In this document: in pieces, positions 26,942 through 37,229 of the stretch | How the letters are laid out: each line of letters begins with the position of its first letter | How positions within the stretch are numbered: the stretch's first letter is position 1 | DNA from: Paraburkholderia sp. CNPSo 3272 | Lineage (GTDB): Bacteria; Pseudomonadota; Gammaproteobacteria; Burkholderiales; Burkholderiaceae | Direction of reading: 5' to 3' | NCBI RefSeq assembly: GCF_024206495.1 | Contig: NZ_JAMBPQ010000013.1 | Location: 62,001-126,000, forward strand | Length of the DNA: 64,000 nt | Position numbers and translations under genes: made by a program | The notes under the pieces: generated by a model | Databases searched by the model: none | Told to the model about the DNA's origin: nothing | Seen by the model: the letters and a program-made list of their open reading frames with translations, nothing else

Positions 26942-28453
26942 ATGCAGCCCTATACCGATACCGCAGACGTAGCCCACTTCATCGGCGGCAAGACCGAGCG
27001 CGGCACGGGCGACCGCACGCAAGCGATCTTCAACCCCGCTACCGGCGCCGCGGCGCGCCGCCTCGTGCTGGGCGAAGTCGCCGACGTGGACGCCGCCGTG
27101 GCGAGCGCGAAAGCCGCGTTCCCGAACTGGCGCGACACGCCGCCCATTCGTCGCGCGCGCGTCATGCTGCGGTTTCTCGAGTTGATGAACCGTCACGCGG
27201 ACGAACTCGCTGCGATCATCACGGCCGAGCACGGCAAGGTCTTTTCTGACGCGCAGGGCGAAGTGGCGCGCGGCATCGACGTGATCGAATTCGCCTGCGG
27301 CATTCCGCAACTGCTCAAGGGCGACTACACCGAGCAGGTTTCCACGGGAATGGATAACTGGACCGTGCGCCAGCCGCTGGGCGTGGTGGCCGGCATCACG
27401 CCTTTCAACTTCCCCTGCATGGTGCCGTGCTGGATGTTCCCGGTGGCGCTCGCAGCCGGCTGCACCTTCATCCTCAAGCCTAGTGAGCGCGACCCTTCGG
27501 CTTCGCTTTTCATGGCGCGTCTGCTCAAGGAAGCCGGCCTGCCCGACGGCGTGTTCAACGTCGTGCAAGGCGACAAGGTCGTGGTCGACGCCCTGCTCGC
27601 GCACCGCGACGTGAAGGCCGTGAGCTTCGTGGGCTCCACGCCGATCGCTAACTACATCTACGAGACCGGTGCGAAGCACGGCAAGCGCGTGCAGGCGCTC
27701 GGCGGCGCGAAGAACCACATGGTCGTGATGCCCGACGCGGACCTCGACAAGACCGTGGACGCCCTGATCGGCGCGGGCTACGGCTCGGCCGGCGAGCGCT
27801 GCATGGCGATTTCGGTGGCCGTGCTGGTCGGCGATGTGGCCGACAAGATCGTTCCGCGCCTCGCCGAGCGCGCACGCAGCCTGATAGTGAAGAACGGCAT
27901 GGAAGCCGACGCGGAAATGGGTCCGATCGTCACGAAGCAGGCGCTCGAGCGCATCGAAGGCTATATCGCGAGCGGCGTGGAAGAAGGCGCGAAGCTCGTG
28001 GTGGACGGACGCAGCCTCAAGGTGCCGGGCCACGAAGACGGCTTCTTCACCGGCGGTACGCTGTTCGACAACGTCACGCCAGAGATGCGCATCTACAGGG
28101 AAGAAATCTTCGGACCGGTGCTCGCCTGCGTGCGCGTGAAGGACTTCGCCGAGGCCGTGCAACTGATCAACGATCACGAGTTCGGTAACGGCGTCGCCTG
28201 CTTCACGAGCGACGGCCACGTGGCGCGCGAGTTCGGCCGCCAGATCGAAGTGGGCATGGTGGGCATCAACGTGCCGATTCCGGTGCCAATGGCATGGCAC
28301 GGCTTTGGCGGCTGGAAGCGCAGCCTCTTCGGCGACATGCACGCGTATGGCGAAGAAGGCGTGCGCTTCTATACGAAGCAGAAGTCGATCATGCAGCGCT
28401 GGCCGGAAAGCACCGAAAAGGGTGCCGAGTTTTCGATGCCTGTAGCGAAGTAA
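26942..28453 (+). CDS. mmsA: CoA-acylating methylmalonate-semialdehyde dehydrogenase
   Basis: The enzyme oxidises methylmalonate or malonate semialdehyde with NAD and CoA, in valine, thymine, beta-alanine and inositol breakdown. The 503-residue ALDH has the catalytic Cys at residue 287 in [13 protein letters not shown], the MmsA-specific [19 protein letters not shown], and [15 protein letters not shown]. The usual ALDH general-base Glu is absent, as is normal in this family. An AGGAG-like sequence precedes the ATG. mmsB (3-hydroxyisobutyrate dehydrogenase) is not next to it, unlike in many relatives. A strong bidirectional terminator follows. Confidence 0.95.
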   Translation: MQPYTDTADVAHFIGGKTERGTGDRTQAIFNPATGAAARRLVLGEVADVDAAVASAKAAFPNWRDTPPIRRARVMLRFLELMNRHADELAAIITAEHGKVFSDAQGEVARGIDVIEFACGIPQLLKGDYTEQVSTGMDNWTVRQPLGVVAGITPFNFPCMVPCWMFPVALAAGCTFILKPSERDPSASLFMARLLKEAGLPDGVFNVVQGDKVVVDALLAHRDVKAVSFVGSTPIANYIYETGAKHGKRVQALGGAKNHMVVMPDADLDKTVDALIGAGYGSAGERCMAISVAVLVGDVADKIVPRLAERARSLIVKNGMEADAEMGPIVTKQALERIEGYIASGVEEGAKLVVDGRSLKVPGHEDGFFTGGTLFDNVTPEMRIYREEIFGPVLACVRVKDFAEAVQLINDHEFGNGVACFTSDGHVAREFGRQIEVGMVGINVPIPVPMAWHGFGGWKRSLFGDMHAYGEEGVRFYTKQKSIMQRWPESTEKGAEFSMPVAK

Positions 28454-28472
28454 GGTTTGCTGGTGAGAAAAA

Positions 28473-28498
28473 AAGCCCACTTCGGTGGGCTTATTTTA
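28473..28498. terminator. Intrinsic bidirectional terminator after mmsA
   Basis: AAGCCCAC (28473-28480) pairs with GTGGGCTT (28485-28492) around a TTCG loop. A run of A precedes and TTATTTT follows, so it can stop transcription of mmsA and of the convergent gene at 28520. Confidence 0.9.
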
Positions 28499-28519
28499 TG
28501 GCTCGTCGCGGGTGCTGCG

Positions 28520-28837
28520 TTACATCTGCCCCCGCCGCGAGCAGATCTGGGCGATGCGCGAGATCGCAGACGGTTCCCTCGCGCCCGGCATATTCTGCAG
28601 GATGCACTCGTGATACGCCTTCTCGCGCGGCAGCAGCATTTCGCCGTTGCGGTACAGCGCGTAGCACGAGCGCTGGATATAGTTCGACGCTACCTCGTTG
28701 CGGGCGTCGCGCAATCCAGCGAGCATGCAGTCATCATAGGACGACTGACCATCGGCCAGCGCAGCATGCGCGCTCAGGAGGCCCAGCAGGCCAATCGCAG
28801 TCCGCAGCGTGAAACTCCATCTGCCATTCTTTACCAT
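28520..28837 (-). CDS. Secreted four-cysteine protein (VF_A0006-like)
   Basis: The 105-residue product has a signal peptide (hydrophobic TAIGLLGLLSAHAALA, cleavage before DG) and four cysteines in contexts DDCML, RSCYA, HECIL and QICSRR, the pattern of the VF_A0006 family of small periplasmic proteins whose function is unknown. The Met at 28837 gives the signal peptide a normal length; the longer frame adds 31 residues without sense. Disulfides in the periplasm are likely. Confidence 0.75.
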   Translation of the reverse strand: MVKNGRWSFTLRTAIGLLGLLSAHAALADGQSSYDDCMLAGLRDARNEVASNYIQRSCYALYRNGEMLLPREKAYHECILQNMPGAREPSAISRIAQICSRRGQM

Positions 28838-29005
28838 GACGTTCCTTATTATGCTTCTCGCCTGCCTGCGTGAGTTTGCGTGGCGTGGACACTGGCCTCG
28901 CAGTCGCAGCAGTGTATCAAAGGACGTCATTCATGCTTTGTTGAAGTGTCACTGATCATCACGACGCCCATGACACCCCGGCAGTGCGAGACGCGCTGCG
29001 CACGG

Positions 29006-29920
29006 TCAGTCCGGTTGCGCGCCGAGCATGCGCGAAATATCCGCGACGAGCGCATCCACTGCCACGCGCACTTTCGACGGCATGTGCCGTGCCTTCTGCC
29101 GCACGACGTGAACTTCGTCGCCCATCACGCTCTTGCTGTCCATGACGAGTTCGAGTCGACCGTCGCTCAGATACGGGCCCATGAGCCAGCACGGCAGCCA
29201 CGCGAGACCAGCGCCGGCAGCGGCCGCATCGGCGATCGCCAGCAGGTCGTCGAAGCACAGCCGCGAAGCGAGCCGGCACTCCTCGACCTCGCCGCCGGGA
29301 CCGCGCACGCGCCACGCCGGGCTCTGTCCCGCGCGGCCATAGGCGATGCCGGTGTGCGTGGCGAGCGCTGCGACGTCCGCTGGCTTGCCCTGCTGTGCGA
29401 GATACGCCGGAGAAGCGCAGATGCCCATACGCTGCACACCGAGCCGGCGCGCGACGAGCGTGCCGTGGTCGGGCAGCGTGCCGATGCGCACGGCCAGATC
29501 GAAGCCGTCCTCGACGAGATCGGCCACGCGGTCGCTGAACGAGAGTTCGACATTCAGACGCGGATGCTCCTCGACGAGCCGCCGCACCACGGGCGCGACG
29601 CACTGGCGCCCGAACAGTACCGGCGCGCTGATCCGCAGGCGCCCCGCGGGCTCGCGCCGTCCGTGATCGAAGGCGGCTTCCACGGCGCTCAGTTCGCCCA
29701 GCACTCGGCGGCACTGCTCGTAGTAGGCGTGGCCTTCGTCGGTGAGGCTCAAGCTGCGCGTGGTCCGCTGCAGCAGGCGCACGCCGAGGCGCTGTTCGAG
29801 CCGCGCGACGATCTTCGCGACCGCCGAGCGCGTCACGCCAAGGCGCTCGCCCGCGGCGGAGAAGCTGCCCGCGTCCACCACGTCCACGAATTCGGCCACG
29901 CCGCTCAGGCGGTCGTTCAT
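29006..29920 (-). CDS. LysR family regulator, divergent from alcohol dehydrogenase
   Basis: A LysR protein of 304 residues with the HTH near the N-terminus: FVDVVDAGSFSAAGERLGVTRSAVAKIVARLEQRLGVRLLQRTTR. The effector domain includes FDLAVRIGTLPDHGTLVARRLG, typical of the LysR subgroup that controls oxidoreductase genes. AGGAG stands before the chosen ATG. It is divergent from the alcohol dehydrogenase gene at 30031 with 110 bases between and probably regulates it. Confidence 0.92.
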   Translation of the reverse strand: MNDRLSGVAEFVDVVDAGSFSAAGERLGVTRSAVAKIVARLEQRLGVRLLQRTTRSLSLTDEGHAYYEQCRRVLGELSAVEAAFDHGRREPAGRLRISAPVLFGRQCVAPVVRRLVEEHPRLNVELSFSDRVADLVEDGFDLAVRIGTLPDHGTLVARRLGVQRMGICASPAYLAQQGKPADVAALATHTGIAYGRAGQSPAWRVRGPGGEVEECRLASRLCFDDLLAIADAAAAGAGLAWLPCWLMGPYLSDGRLELVMDSKSVMGDEVHVVRQKARHMPSKVRVAVDALVADISRMLGAQPD

Positions 29921-30030
29921 ATTCCCACTCCTTTTGTATCCCTTACGGCGACAACCAAGCTCCAAAATCTCACCAATGTCGCCTCGCAAGCAACACTATC
30001 ATAGGTGCTCCCACTCGGAATGGAGCAGTC

Positions 30031-31047
30031 ATGAACGCATGGAAATTGAAGGCCGGCAGCGGCCATGGCGCACTTGTGCGCGCCGACTTCACGCCGCGCA
30101 CGCCCGGCCCGCATGACGTGGTCGTGAAGATTCACGCGGCCTCGCTCAACTATCGCGACCTGATGTTCGCGCGCGGCGATTACCTCGGCCTTGGCGACAC
30201 GCCGCTCGTGCCGGTCGCCGACGGCGCGGGCGAAGTGATCGAAGTCGGCGCGGCCGTCACGCGCTTCAGGCCCGGCGACCGCGTGATCAACACCTACTTC
30301 CCGCATTGGGTGGATGGCCCGGCCACGCCGTGGAAAGTACGCGAGACGCCCGGCGCGCAATTCGACGGGGTGCTCGCCGAACGCTTCGTCGCTGAGGAAA
30401 CGTCGCTCGTTGCGATCCCCGCTCACCTGGGCTACGAGGAAGCCGCGACGATGTCGTGCGCCGGCATCACCGCCTGGAACGCGATCTTCGCCGATGGCGG
30501 CGCACGGCCCGGCGCGACCGTGGTGCTGCTCGGCACCGGCGGCGTGTCGATCTGGGGGCTGCAGCTCGCCCACGCGGCCGGCTTGCGCACCATCATCACG
30601 TCTTCGAGCGACGAGAAGCTCGAACGCGCCCGCGCGCTCGGCGCGAGCGAGACCATCAACTATCGTTCGCACCCCGAATGGCAGGACGAAGTGCTGCGGC
30701 TCACGGGCGGCGAAGGCGCCGATATCGTCGTGGAAGTGGGCGGACGCGATACGCTGCCGCGCTCGGTGGCGGCCGCGAAAATGGGCGGGCTCGTCGCGAT
30801 CATCGGCGGCGTGACGAGTTTCGCGGGCCCCGAACTAGGGCTGCTATCGGTGATCGGCGGAGTCAAGCGTCTGCACGGCATCATGGTCGGCAGCCGCACG
30901 ATGCTCGACGACCTCACGCGTTTCGTCGCCGCGCAGCAGATTCGCCCCGTGGTGGACCGCGTGTTCGCTTTCGACGAAACGCCCGAAGCTTATGCATGGC
31001 TGGAAGCCGGCAAGCATTTCGGCAAGGTGGTGATACGCGTGGCCTGA
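30031..31047 (+). CDS. Zinc-independent alcohol dehydrogenase / quinone-oxidoreductase-like MDR protein
   Basis: A medium-chain dehydrogenase of 338 residues. The GroES-like domain has SLNYRDLMFARGDYLG and GDRVINTYFPHW; the NAD(P) fold has VVLLGTGGVSIWGLQLAHAAG and SSSDEKLERARALGA. The catalytic zinc ligands of classic alcohol dehydrogenases (Cys near 40 and the four structural cysteines) are absent, so it resembles zinc-free NAD(P)-dependent oxidoreductases acting on quinones or enones. The gene is single, with an upstream divergent LysR and a downstream terminator. Confidence 0.9.
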   Translation: MNAWKLKAGSGHGALVRADFTPRTPGPHDVVVKIHAASLNYRDLMFARGDYLGLGDTPLVPVADGAGEVIEVGAAVTRFRPGDRVINTYFPHWVDGPATPWKVRETPGAQFDGVLAERFVAEETSLVAIPAHLGYEEAATMSCAGITAWNAIFADGGARPGATVVLLGTGGVSIWGLQLAHAAGLRTIITSSSDEKLERARALGASETINYRSHPEWQDEVLRLTGGEGADIVVEVGGRDTLPRSVAAAKMGGLVAIIGGVTSFAGPELGLLSVIGGVKRLHGIMVGSRTMLDDLTRFVAAQQIRPVVDRVFAFDETPEAYAWLEAGKHFGKVVIRVA

Positions 31048-31067
31048 TCCACGTGTGCAAAAAAGCG

Positions 31068-31096
31068 AGCGGGCACGCCTGGTGCCCGCTTCTTTT
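31068..31096. terminator. Bidirectional terminator between alcohol dehydrogenase and TRAP permease genes
   Basis: AGCGGGCAC (31068-31076) pairs with GTGCCCGCT (31082-31090) around five bases. TTCTTTTT follows on the plus strand and a run of six A lies just before, so both convergent transcripts can be ended here. Confidence 0.9.
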
Positions 31097-31113
31097 TGGG
31101 TGGGCCGGTCGCT

Positions 31114-32466
31114 TTAGAAAACCGGATGCCCGTTGATCACGCTAGGCAGCCACGTCGAGAAGAACGGGAAGTAGGTGACCAGATTGATCGCGCTAAAAAT
31201 CGCCAGATAGTAAGGCCACGCGACCTTGGTGGTCTCCCCGATCGACACGTCGCCGATGGCGCAGCCGATGAACTGCACCGAGCCGATTGGCGGATGTACG
31301 AGGCCGAGCGCGCAGTTCAGCAGGATCATGATACCGAACTGCACGGGGCCCACGCCGCTATGCATGGCGAGCGGCAGAAAGAGCGGCGTCGTGATGAGAA
31401 TGTGCGCCGCCATGTCGATGAACGTGCCGAGAAACACCTGGATGATGTTGATGTACAGAAGCATCAGCCAGGGCAGCGTCGTGGCGTGTTCGAGCACGCG
31501 CTCGATGGCCTCCGGAATCTCCAGATAAGCCATCTGATAGCGCAGCATGTTCGACACCGCGATCAGCAGCAGCACGACGCCCGTGGTCTTGGCCGCGCGC
31601 GAGAGGGCGAAGAACAGCTTCTCCTTCGTCATCGAGCGATAGACGGTCACGGTGAGCGCGAGCGAATACACCACGGCAATTGCGGCCGCTTCGGTTGCGG
31701 TCGCAATGCCCCGCGCCACGCAGAAGAGAATGATGGCGATCACGAGCAGCCCAGGCAGCGCGCCGAGGAACGCTCGCACCACGGCGAGCCAGCCGGGAAA
31801 GACCTGCAGCCTGCTGGAGCCGTCCGCGCTGAGCGGATAGCCGAAGCGGCGCGCCTGCCAGTACGCGGCAACCAGCACAAAGCCCATGACCCATAGCACG
31901 GGCAGCAGGCCCGAGAACAGCAGATCGCCAATCGATACGCCGCTCATCTGCTGGCCGTTCAGCGTGCCTGTGATGCCTTGCGCCGCGAACGCGTAGATGA
32001 TCATGTTCGTCGATGTGGGCATCAACGCGCCCGCCAACGACGAGTGCGTCGTCACGTTGACGGCGTAGGCCGCGCTATAGCCTTCGCGCTTCATGAGCGG
32101 AATGACCACACCGCCCATTGCCGACGTGTCGGCGGAAGGCGAACCGGAAACGCCGCCGAACAGCGTGCACGCGACGACATTGGCCATGCCGAGACCGCCG
32201 CGGAAATGCCCCACGGCGGCCTGGGCGAAGCGCAGGATGCGGTCGGCAATGCCACCGTGCAGCATCAGCTCGCCAGAGAAGATGAAGAACGGCACCGCGA
32301 GAAACGAAAACGCGTTCATGCCCGAGATCATCGACTGCATGGCAGTCGCGGCCGGCAGTCCTTCGTAAAGGTACGTGCTGACGCAGGCGAGACCGAGGGA
32401 GAAAGAAACCGGCACCCCAACGGCGAGGAGCACCAAAAAGCTGAGCGAAAGAATTGCGAGTTCCAT
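31114..32466 (-). CDS. TRAP transporter large permease (DctM type), probable uronate transporter
   Basis: The 450-residue, very hydrophobic protein has about 12 membrane segments and is the ion-coupled channel of a TRAP importer. Family marks are FFIFSGELMLHGGIADRILRFA, FGGVSGSPSADTSAMGGVVIPLMKREGYS and GLVHPPIGSVQFIGCAIGDVS. The ATG at 32466 begins the first helix. The small permease gene is seven bases upstream. Context with uronate dehydrogenase and a LacI repressor suggests hexuronate uptake. Confidence 0.92.
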   Translation of the reverse strand: MELAILSLSFLVLLAVGVPVSFSLGLACVSTYLYEGLPAATAMQSMISGMNAFSFLAVPFFIFSGELMLHGGIADRILRFAQAAVGHFRGGLGMANVVACTLFGGVSGSPSADTSAMGGVVIPLMKREGYSAAYAVNVTTHSSLAGALMPTSTNMIIYAFAAQGITGTLNGQQMSGVSIGDLLFSGLLPVLWVMGFVLVAAYWQARRFGYPLSADGSSRLQVFPGWLAVVRAFLGALPGLLVIAIILFCVARGIATATEAAAIAVVYSLALTVTVYRSMTKEKLFFALSRAAKTTGVVLLLIAVSNMLRYQMAYLEIPEAIERVLEHATTLPWLMLLYINIIQVFLGTFIDMAAHILITTPLFLPLAMHSGVGPVQFGIMILLNCALGLVHPPIGSVQFIGCAIGDVSIGETTKVAWPYYLAIFSAINLVTYFPFFSTWLPSVINGHPVF

Positions 32467-32473
32467 GTTTGCC

Positions 32474-32953
32474 CTACTTTGCCTTGCGTACGAACAGTGC
32501 CAGCAGATGCTCGAGCGAGAACAGCACGATGCAGGTGCCGGCCACGACCGGAATGACATAGCGCACCGCTTCCGGTATGCCGAGAATCGCGATGTGGTCA
32601 TCCATGGTCGTGTCCGCCATTTGCAGGCAGCCGAAGAAAATCGCCACGCCAAGCGCGATCAGGCAGAGGTGCTGGAACGCCTCCGCGATCAGTTGTCCCC
32701 GCGGGGAAAACTTCTTGACGAGCGAATCGAGACCGATATGCCCGCGCTCGCGCACTTTGAGCGCGGCGCCGAACATGGCGATCGTGACCACCAGCAGCAG
32801 CGCAATCGGCTCGACGAAATCGGGTGCGCTCTCGAACACGTAGCGCATGATCACGCCGTAGAAGACGAGAACCGTCAGCGCGGCGAGCGCCACAGAGGCA
32901 ACGATCGTCAGTAGGCGAAATAGCAAATCGTTGGGGACTTTCAGGAAAGTCAT
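32474..32953 (-). CDS. TRAP transporter small permease (DctQ type)
   Basis: This 159-residue protein with four membrane helices stabilises the large permease. DctQ signatures are visible: VFYGVIMRYVFESAPDFVEPIALLLVV, KVRERGHIGLD, and Q-M-A-D-T-T. The ATG at 32953 is taken because it begins MTFLKVPND; the frame runs eight codons further up. It lies between the receptor and large-permease genes, with a strong hairpin in the gap on the receptor side. Confidence 0.9.
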   Translation of the reverse strand: MTFLKVPNDLLFRLLTIVASVALAALTVLVFYGVIMRYVFESAPDFVEPIALLLVVTIAMFGAALKVRERGHIGLDSLVKKFSPRGQLIAEAFQHLCLIALGVAIFFGCLQMADTTMDDHIAILGIPEAVRYVIPVVAGTCIVLFSLEHLLALFVRKAK

Positions 32954-32997
32954 GATCCATCCTTGCACGGCACACACTGCACGACTGCGTTGTTTCA

Positions 32998-33024
32998 GCG
33001 CCGCGCCGCCTGGCGACGCGGCGC
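32998..33024 (-). promoter_or_regulatory. Intercistronic GC hairpin between TRAP receptor and permease genes
   Basis: GCGCCGCG (32998-33005) and CGCGGCGC (33017-33024) are perfect inverted arms around 11 bases. It sits in the 80-base gap after the receptor gene and lacks a T-run, so it may stabilise the receptor mRNA end or partly lower expression of the permeases, a common need in binding-protein operons. Confidence 0.5.
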
Positions 33025-33033
33025 CCCCGGGCT

Positions 33034-34315
<1,282 letters not shown>

Positions 34316-34352
34316 TCTCCGATCTCCTTTTGTTCTTCGCGTGCCATTTCTG

Positions 34353-34364
34353 GAAAACGTTTTC
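34353..34364. promoter_or_regulatory. LacI-type operator before the TRAP operon
   Basis: GAAAACGTTTTC is a perfect 12-base palindrome with a central CG, the standard shape of LacI/GalR operators. It lies 38 bases before the small exported frame that heads the TRAP operon, and 157 bases past the repressor gene stop. A longer copy occurs at 35635. Confidence 0.85.
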
Positions 34365-34520
34365 TCGGAATTTAATGGGTTCCTTTCGAAATGGCTAGTA
34401 GGTAGTTACGCGGAGCGGCGCAGGGTCGGCGCGGGCGAGGCGGCGAATCGGGAGCAGGCGTGACGAGGCCGCCGGCCTTGCCCGGCGGCCAGCGTGGGGG
34501 GAAGTACAGGAATCAGGAAA

Positions 34521-35513
34521 TCAGCGGCAGGCGACAGTCGAGTCGCGCACGACGAGGCGGGGTTCGAGCACGACCTGCTCGACGTCGGGCCGGCCAGCGA
34601 GGACGTCGATGAGCTTTTGCATGGCCAGCTCTCCCATGCGCTCGCTCTGCCCGTCGATCGTGGTCAGGCGCGGCTCGACATATTCGCCGTAGGGCACATT
34701 GTCGATGCCGGCGACCGAGACGTCCTGCGGCACGCGAAAGCCGAGCGACCTGGCCTCCTTCATGAAGCCGAGCGCGATGAGGTCGTTGTAGCAGATCACC
34801 GCGTGGGGGCGTTTCGGACCCAGCATTACCCGCGAGCAGGCCTGCTCGCCCGCCTGGGCGGTCGGCGCGTGCGTCTCGTAGACGTCGAGCGTGAGGCCGG
34901 CCTCGGCCAGTGCCTCGGTAGCGCCGGCAATGCGCTCGTCGTTGATGGTCGCCGCGGCGAAGCCCAGATAGGCGACGTGGCGGTGCCCGAGATTGAGCAG
35001 ATGGCGCACCAGCATGGAAGTCGCGAGCCGGTTGTCGAAACCGACGGTGGGCATGTCGAGCCCGCGCACGGTCCGGAGCATGACGACAGGCTTGCCCAGA
35101 TTCATCGTCCACCGGGCAATTTCCTCGGAAGCTCGCGAGCTGACGATGAGCCCGTCCACGCGCGGCGCGAGCGCTTCGATGAGCGAGCGCTCGCGCGCGA
35201 GATTCTCTTCGGCGTCCACGAGAAGCAGCGTGTAGTCGTGCTGGAGCGCCACGCGGTTCGCGCCCTTGACCACGTTCGTGAAGTGCGGGTTCGCGATGTC
35301 CAGAATGGCGATGCCAATGGTGCGCGTGCGCCCCGTGATCATCGAGCGCGCCAGCGGATTGGAACGGTAGCCGAGCAGCGCGATGGCGTCCTTGACCTTC
35401 GCTTCCACCGCCGGCGAAAAGCGTTGCGTGCCGTTCACGTACTTCGACACCGTCGCGACCGAAACGCCGGCCATGGCGGCGACATCGCGAATCGTCGGGG
35501 AACCACTTTTCAT
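34521..35513 (-). CDS. LacI family repressor of the uronate module
   Basis: This 330-residue regulator has the LacI HTH (PTIRDVAAMAGVSVATVSKYVNGTQRFSP) with hinge helix residues NPLARSM, then a periplasmic-binding-protein-like effector domain (TIGIAILDIANPHFTNVVKGA; VAGIDNVPYGEYVEPRLTTI). It lies between udh and the TRAP operon, and the only two copies of its candidate operator flank it, upstream of each. Uronate binding would relieve repression (inference). The start at 35513 matches the conserved S-P-T-I-R-D-V beginning. Confidence 0.93.
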   Translation of the reverse strand: MKSGSPTIRDVAAMAGVSVATVSKYVNGTQRFSPAVEAKVKDAIALLGYRSNPLARSMITGRTRTIGIAILDIANPHFTNVVKGANRVALQHDYTLLLVDAEENLARERSLIEALAPRVDGLIVSSRASEEIARWTMNLGKPVVMLRTVRGLDMPTVGFDNRLATSMLVRHLLNLGHRHVAYLGFAAATINDERIAGATEALAEAGLTLDVYETHAPTAQAGEQACSRVMLGPKRPHAVICYNDLIALGFMKEARSLGFRVPQDVSVAGIDNVPYGEYVEPRLTTIDGQSERMGELAMQKLIDVLAGRPDVEQVVLEPRLVVRDSTVACR

Positions 35514-35634
35514 AGATTGGCAACGCCAGGGAGGATCGACGGCGAGCATTGTCGCAGAAACGGACCTGGGGCGAACCCCGGTGTTCGTCGCAGGTAATCC
35601 TCCATTGACGCTGTGACTTCCGATGGCTATATTC

Positions 35635-35648
35635 GGAAAACGTTTTCC
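35635..35648. promoter_or_regulatory. LacI-type operator before udh
   Basis: GGAAAACGTTTTCC is a perfect 14-base palindrome located 41 bases before the udh start and in the divergent region shared with the repressor gene. It shares its 12-base core exactly with the site at 34353, which supports one regulator acting on both promoters. Confidence 0.9.
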
Positions 35649-35688
35649 TCACGCTTTCAATATTAAAAATAATTCCCAGGGAGCCCTG

Positions 35689-36522
35689 ATGTCGCAACAC
35701 TCACTTGCAGCAAAACCGTTCGGCCGCCTTCTTCTTACTGGCGCGGGCGGCAATCTGGGCCGTCAGTTGCGCGGCGCGCTCGCGAACTGGGCCGACATCG
35801 TTCGCGTCAGCGACATCACGGAGTTGGGCGAGGCGGCGGCGCACGCGGAAACGCGCCGCGTCGACCTCTCGGATCGCGAGGCGGTCATGCAACTTGTGGA
35901 AGGCGTGGATGCGATCGTGCACCTGGGCGGCATCTCCATCGACGCGCCGTTCGACGATCTGCTCGAAGCCAACATTCGCGGCACGTACAACCTCTATGAA
36001 GCCGCGCGCAAGCACGGCGTCAAGCGCATCGTCTACGCCAGTTCCAATCACGTCACGGGTTTTCATCCCGTGACGAGCGTGCTCGATACCGACGCCGCGC
36101 ACCGGCCGGACAGCCTGTACGGCGTGACGAAATGCTTCGGCGAATCGCTGTCGCGCTATTACTTCGATCGCTTCGGCATGGAGACGGTCTGTCTGCGCAT
36201 CGGTTCGTCGTTCGAAGAACCTAAGAACGCTCGCATGCTCGTCACCTTCCTGAGCTATCGCGACTTCATCGAACTCGTGCGCTGCTCGCTGTTCACCCAC
36301 CGCGTGGGTCATGCGATCGTCTATGGCGTATCGGCCAACCCGGCGAGCTGGTGGGACAACGGCAAGGCGGGTTTCCTGGGCTACCGGCCGCGCGACAGCT
36401 CGGCGGCGTACGCCGAGCGCTTCCCGGCTACTGCGCCGAACGCCGAGCCCGCCGACGCTGCGCAGCAGTATCAGGGCGGACCGTTCGTGATTGGCGAGCC
36501 GATGCAAGGCGCCGAACTCTGA
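35689..36522 (+). CDS. udh: NAD-dependent uronate dehydrogenase
   Basis: The enzyme oxidises D-glucuronate or D-galacturonate at C1 to aldarolactone. The 277-residue extended SDR has LLLTGAGGNLG (17-24) for NAD and the catalytic YGVTK (Tyr 144, Lys 148). Udh-specific runs are IVHLGGISIDAPFDDLLEANIRGTYNLYEAARKHGVKRIVYASSNHVTGF, LRIGSSFEEPKNARML and NPASWWDNGKAGFLGYRPRDSS. AGGGAG stands before the ATG. Later pathway enzymes (lactonase, glucarate dehydratase) are not in the window. Confidence 0.92.
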   Translation: MSQHSLAAKPFGRLLLTGAGGNLGRQLRGALANWADIVRVSDITELGEAAAHAETRRVDLSDREAVMQLVEGVDAIVHLGGISIDAPFDDLLEANIRGTYNLYEAARKHGVKRIVYASSNHVTGFHPVTSVLDTDAAHRPDSLYGVTKCFGESLSRYYFDRFGMETVCLRIGSSFEEPKNARMLVTFLSYRDFIELVRCSLFTHRVGHAIVYGVSANPASWWDNGKAGFLGYRPRDSSAAYAERFPATAPNAEPADAAQQYQGGPFVIGEPMQGAEL

Positions 36523-36830
36523 TTGGAGTCCTGATAATAGGAAGCCACTGAGACGCATGGGGGCAGACGCCTTGGCCGCGAAGCGGCTGGGGCGGGATCG
36601 TTGCGGCGATTGACGGTTAGTTGCACATTCACCTGCGTCGCGCGCCCACAGCAGATCTCGCCCTCGCCCTCGCCCTCGCCCGGTAGCGGATACAATCCGC
36701 AGGCTGTATTTGTGAATTACAGTCTGTGATTTGTATTTTTACTTTACAGGGTTTAGACTGTATTTGACTGCGCCGCGAGTTTCCGTTCGCTTCGGCCGTC
36801 TGCATCGGCATTTCGCCGCCCGGAGTTGCC
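36523..36830 (+). other. Intergenic region with tandem CTCGCC repeat and AT-rich hipBA promoter
   Basis: No gene is seen. Four perfect tandem copies of CTCGCC lie at 36657-36680. After them comes an unusually AT-rich stretch (36700-36770) with an imperfect inverted repeat at 36704-36722 (CTGTATTT ... AATTACAG) and another CTGTATTTG at 36758-36766. This is the expected place for the hipBA promoter and the operators that HipB-type proteins bind. Confidence 0.5.
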
Positions 36831-37229
36831 GTGGACTACCCTCTCAAGACCCTGAGCCAGCTGCGCCCGATTCTCGTCGGCTTCCGCAAGAAGGCCGGCC
36901 TCACCCAGAAAGACATCGCCGCGCGGCTCGGCATCTCGCAGCAGAGCTATGCCGCGTTCGAGGCGAATCCCGAAGCGGCGAGCGTCGAGCGGCTCGTGCG
37001 GGTCTTGCGGCTCGTCGACGTCGAAATCAAGCTCGGCGCACCCGAAGCGAAGGCCGCGCCGGTCGCGGAGAAAGCCGCTCCGCGTCCGGCCAGAACCCCC
37101 GCAGCCGCGGCCAAGATGTCGAGCGCGGCCAAGCCCGCGGCCGCGCGCAAACGCACCCGCACTACGCCAGCGGCCCCAGCGCCGCAGCGCCAGTCCGCCG
37201 GCCGCCGCAAGCCGAGGGAGAACTGGTGA
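36831..37229 (+). CDS. hipB: HipB-like XRE antitoxin with a long basic tail
   Basis: The antitoxin binds DNA and the HipA kinase. The XRE HTH (about 15-70) reads VGFRKKAGLTQKDIAARLGISQQSYAAFEANPEAASVERLVRVLRLVDVEIKLG. The start is GTG with GGAG upstream. Residues ~75-132 form a Lys/Arg/Ala/Pro-rich low-complexity tail that E. coli HipB (88 aa) lacks; it resembles histone-H1-like tails. Its stop overlaps the hipA start (GTGA), so both are translated together and repress their own promoter in relatives. Confidence 0.88.
   Translation: MDYPLKTLSQLRPILVGFRKKAGLTQKDIAARLGISQQSYAAFEANPEAASVERLVRVLRLVDVEIKLGAPEAKAAPVAEKAAPRPARTPAAAAKMSSAAKPAAARKRTRTTPAAPAPQRQSAGRRKPRENW

Noticed and set aside
26867-28480. 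Long minus-strand frame opposite mmsA
   Set aside because: His/Arg/Ala-rich translation with no family motifs, entirely covered by the clear MmsA sequence.
29947-29983. GGCGAC...GTCGCC dyad between LysR and alcohol dehydrogenase
   Set aside because: Arms are only six bases and 25 apart, which is not a usual LysR spacing.
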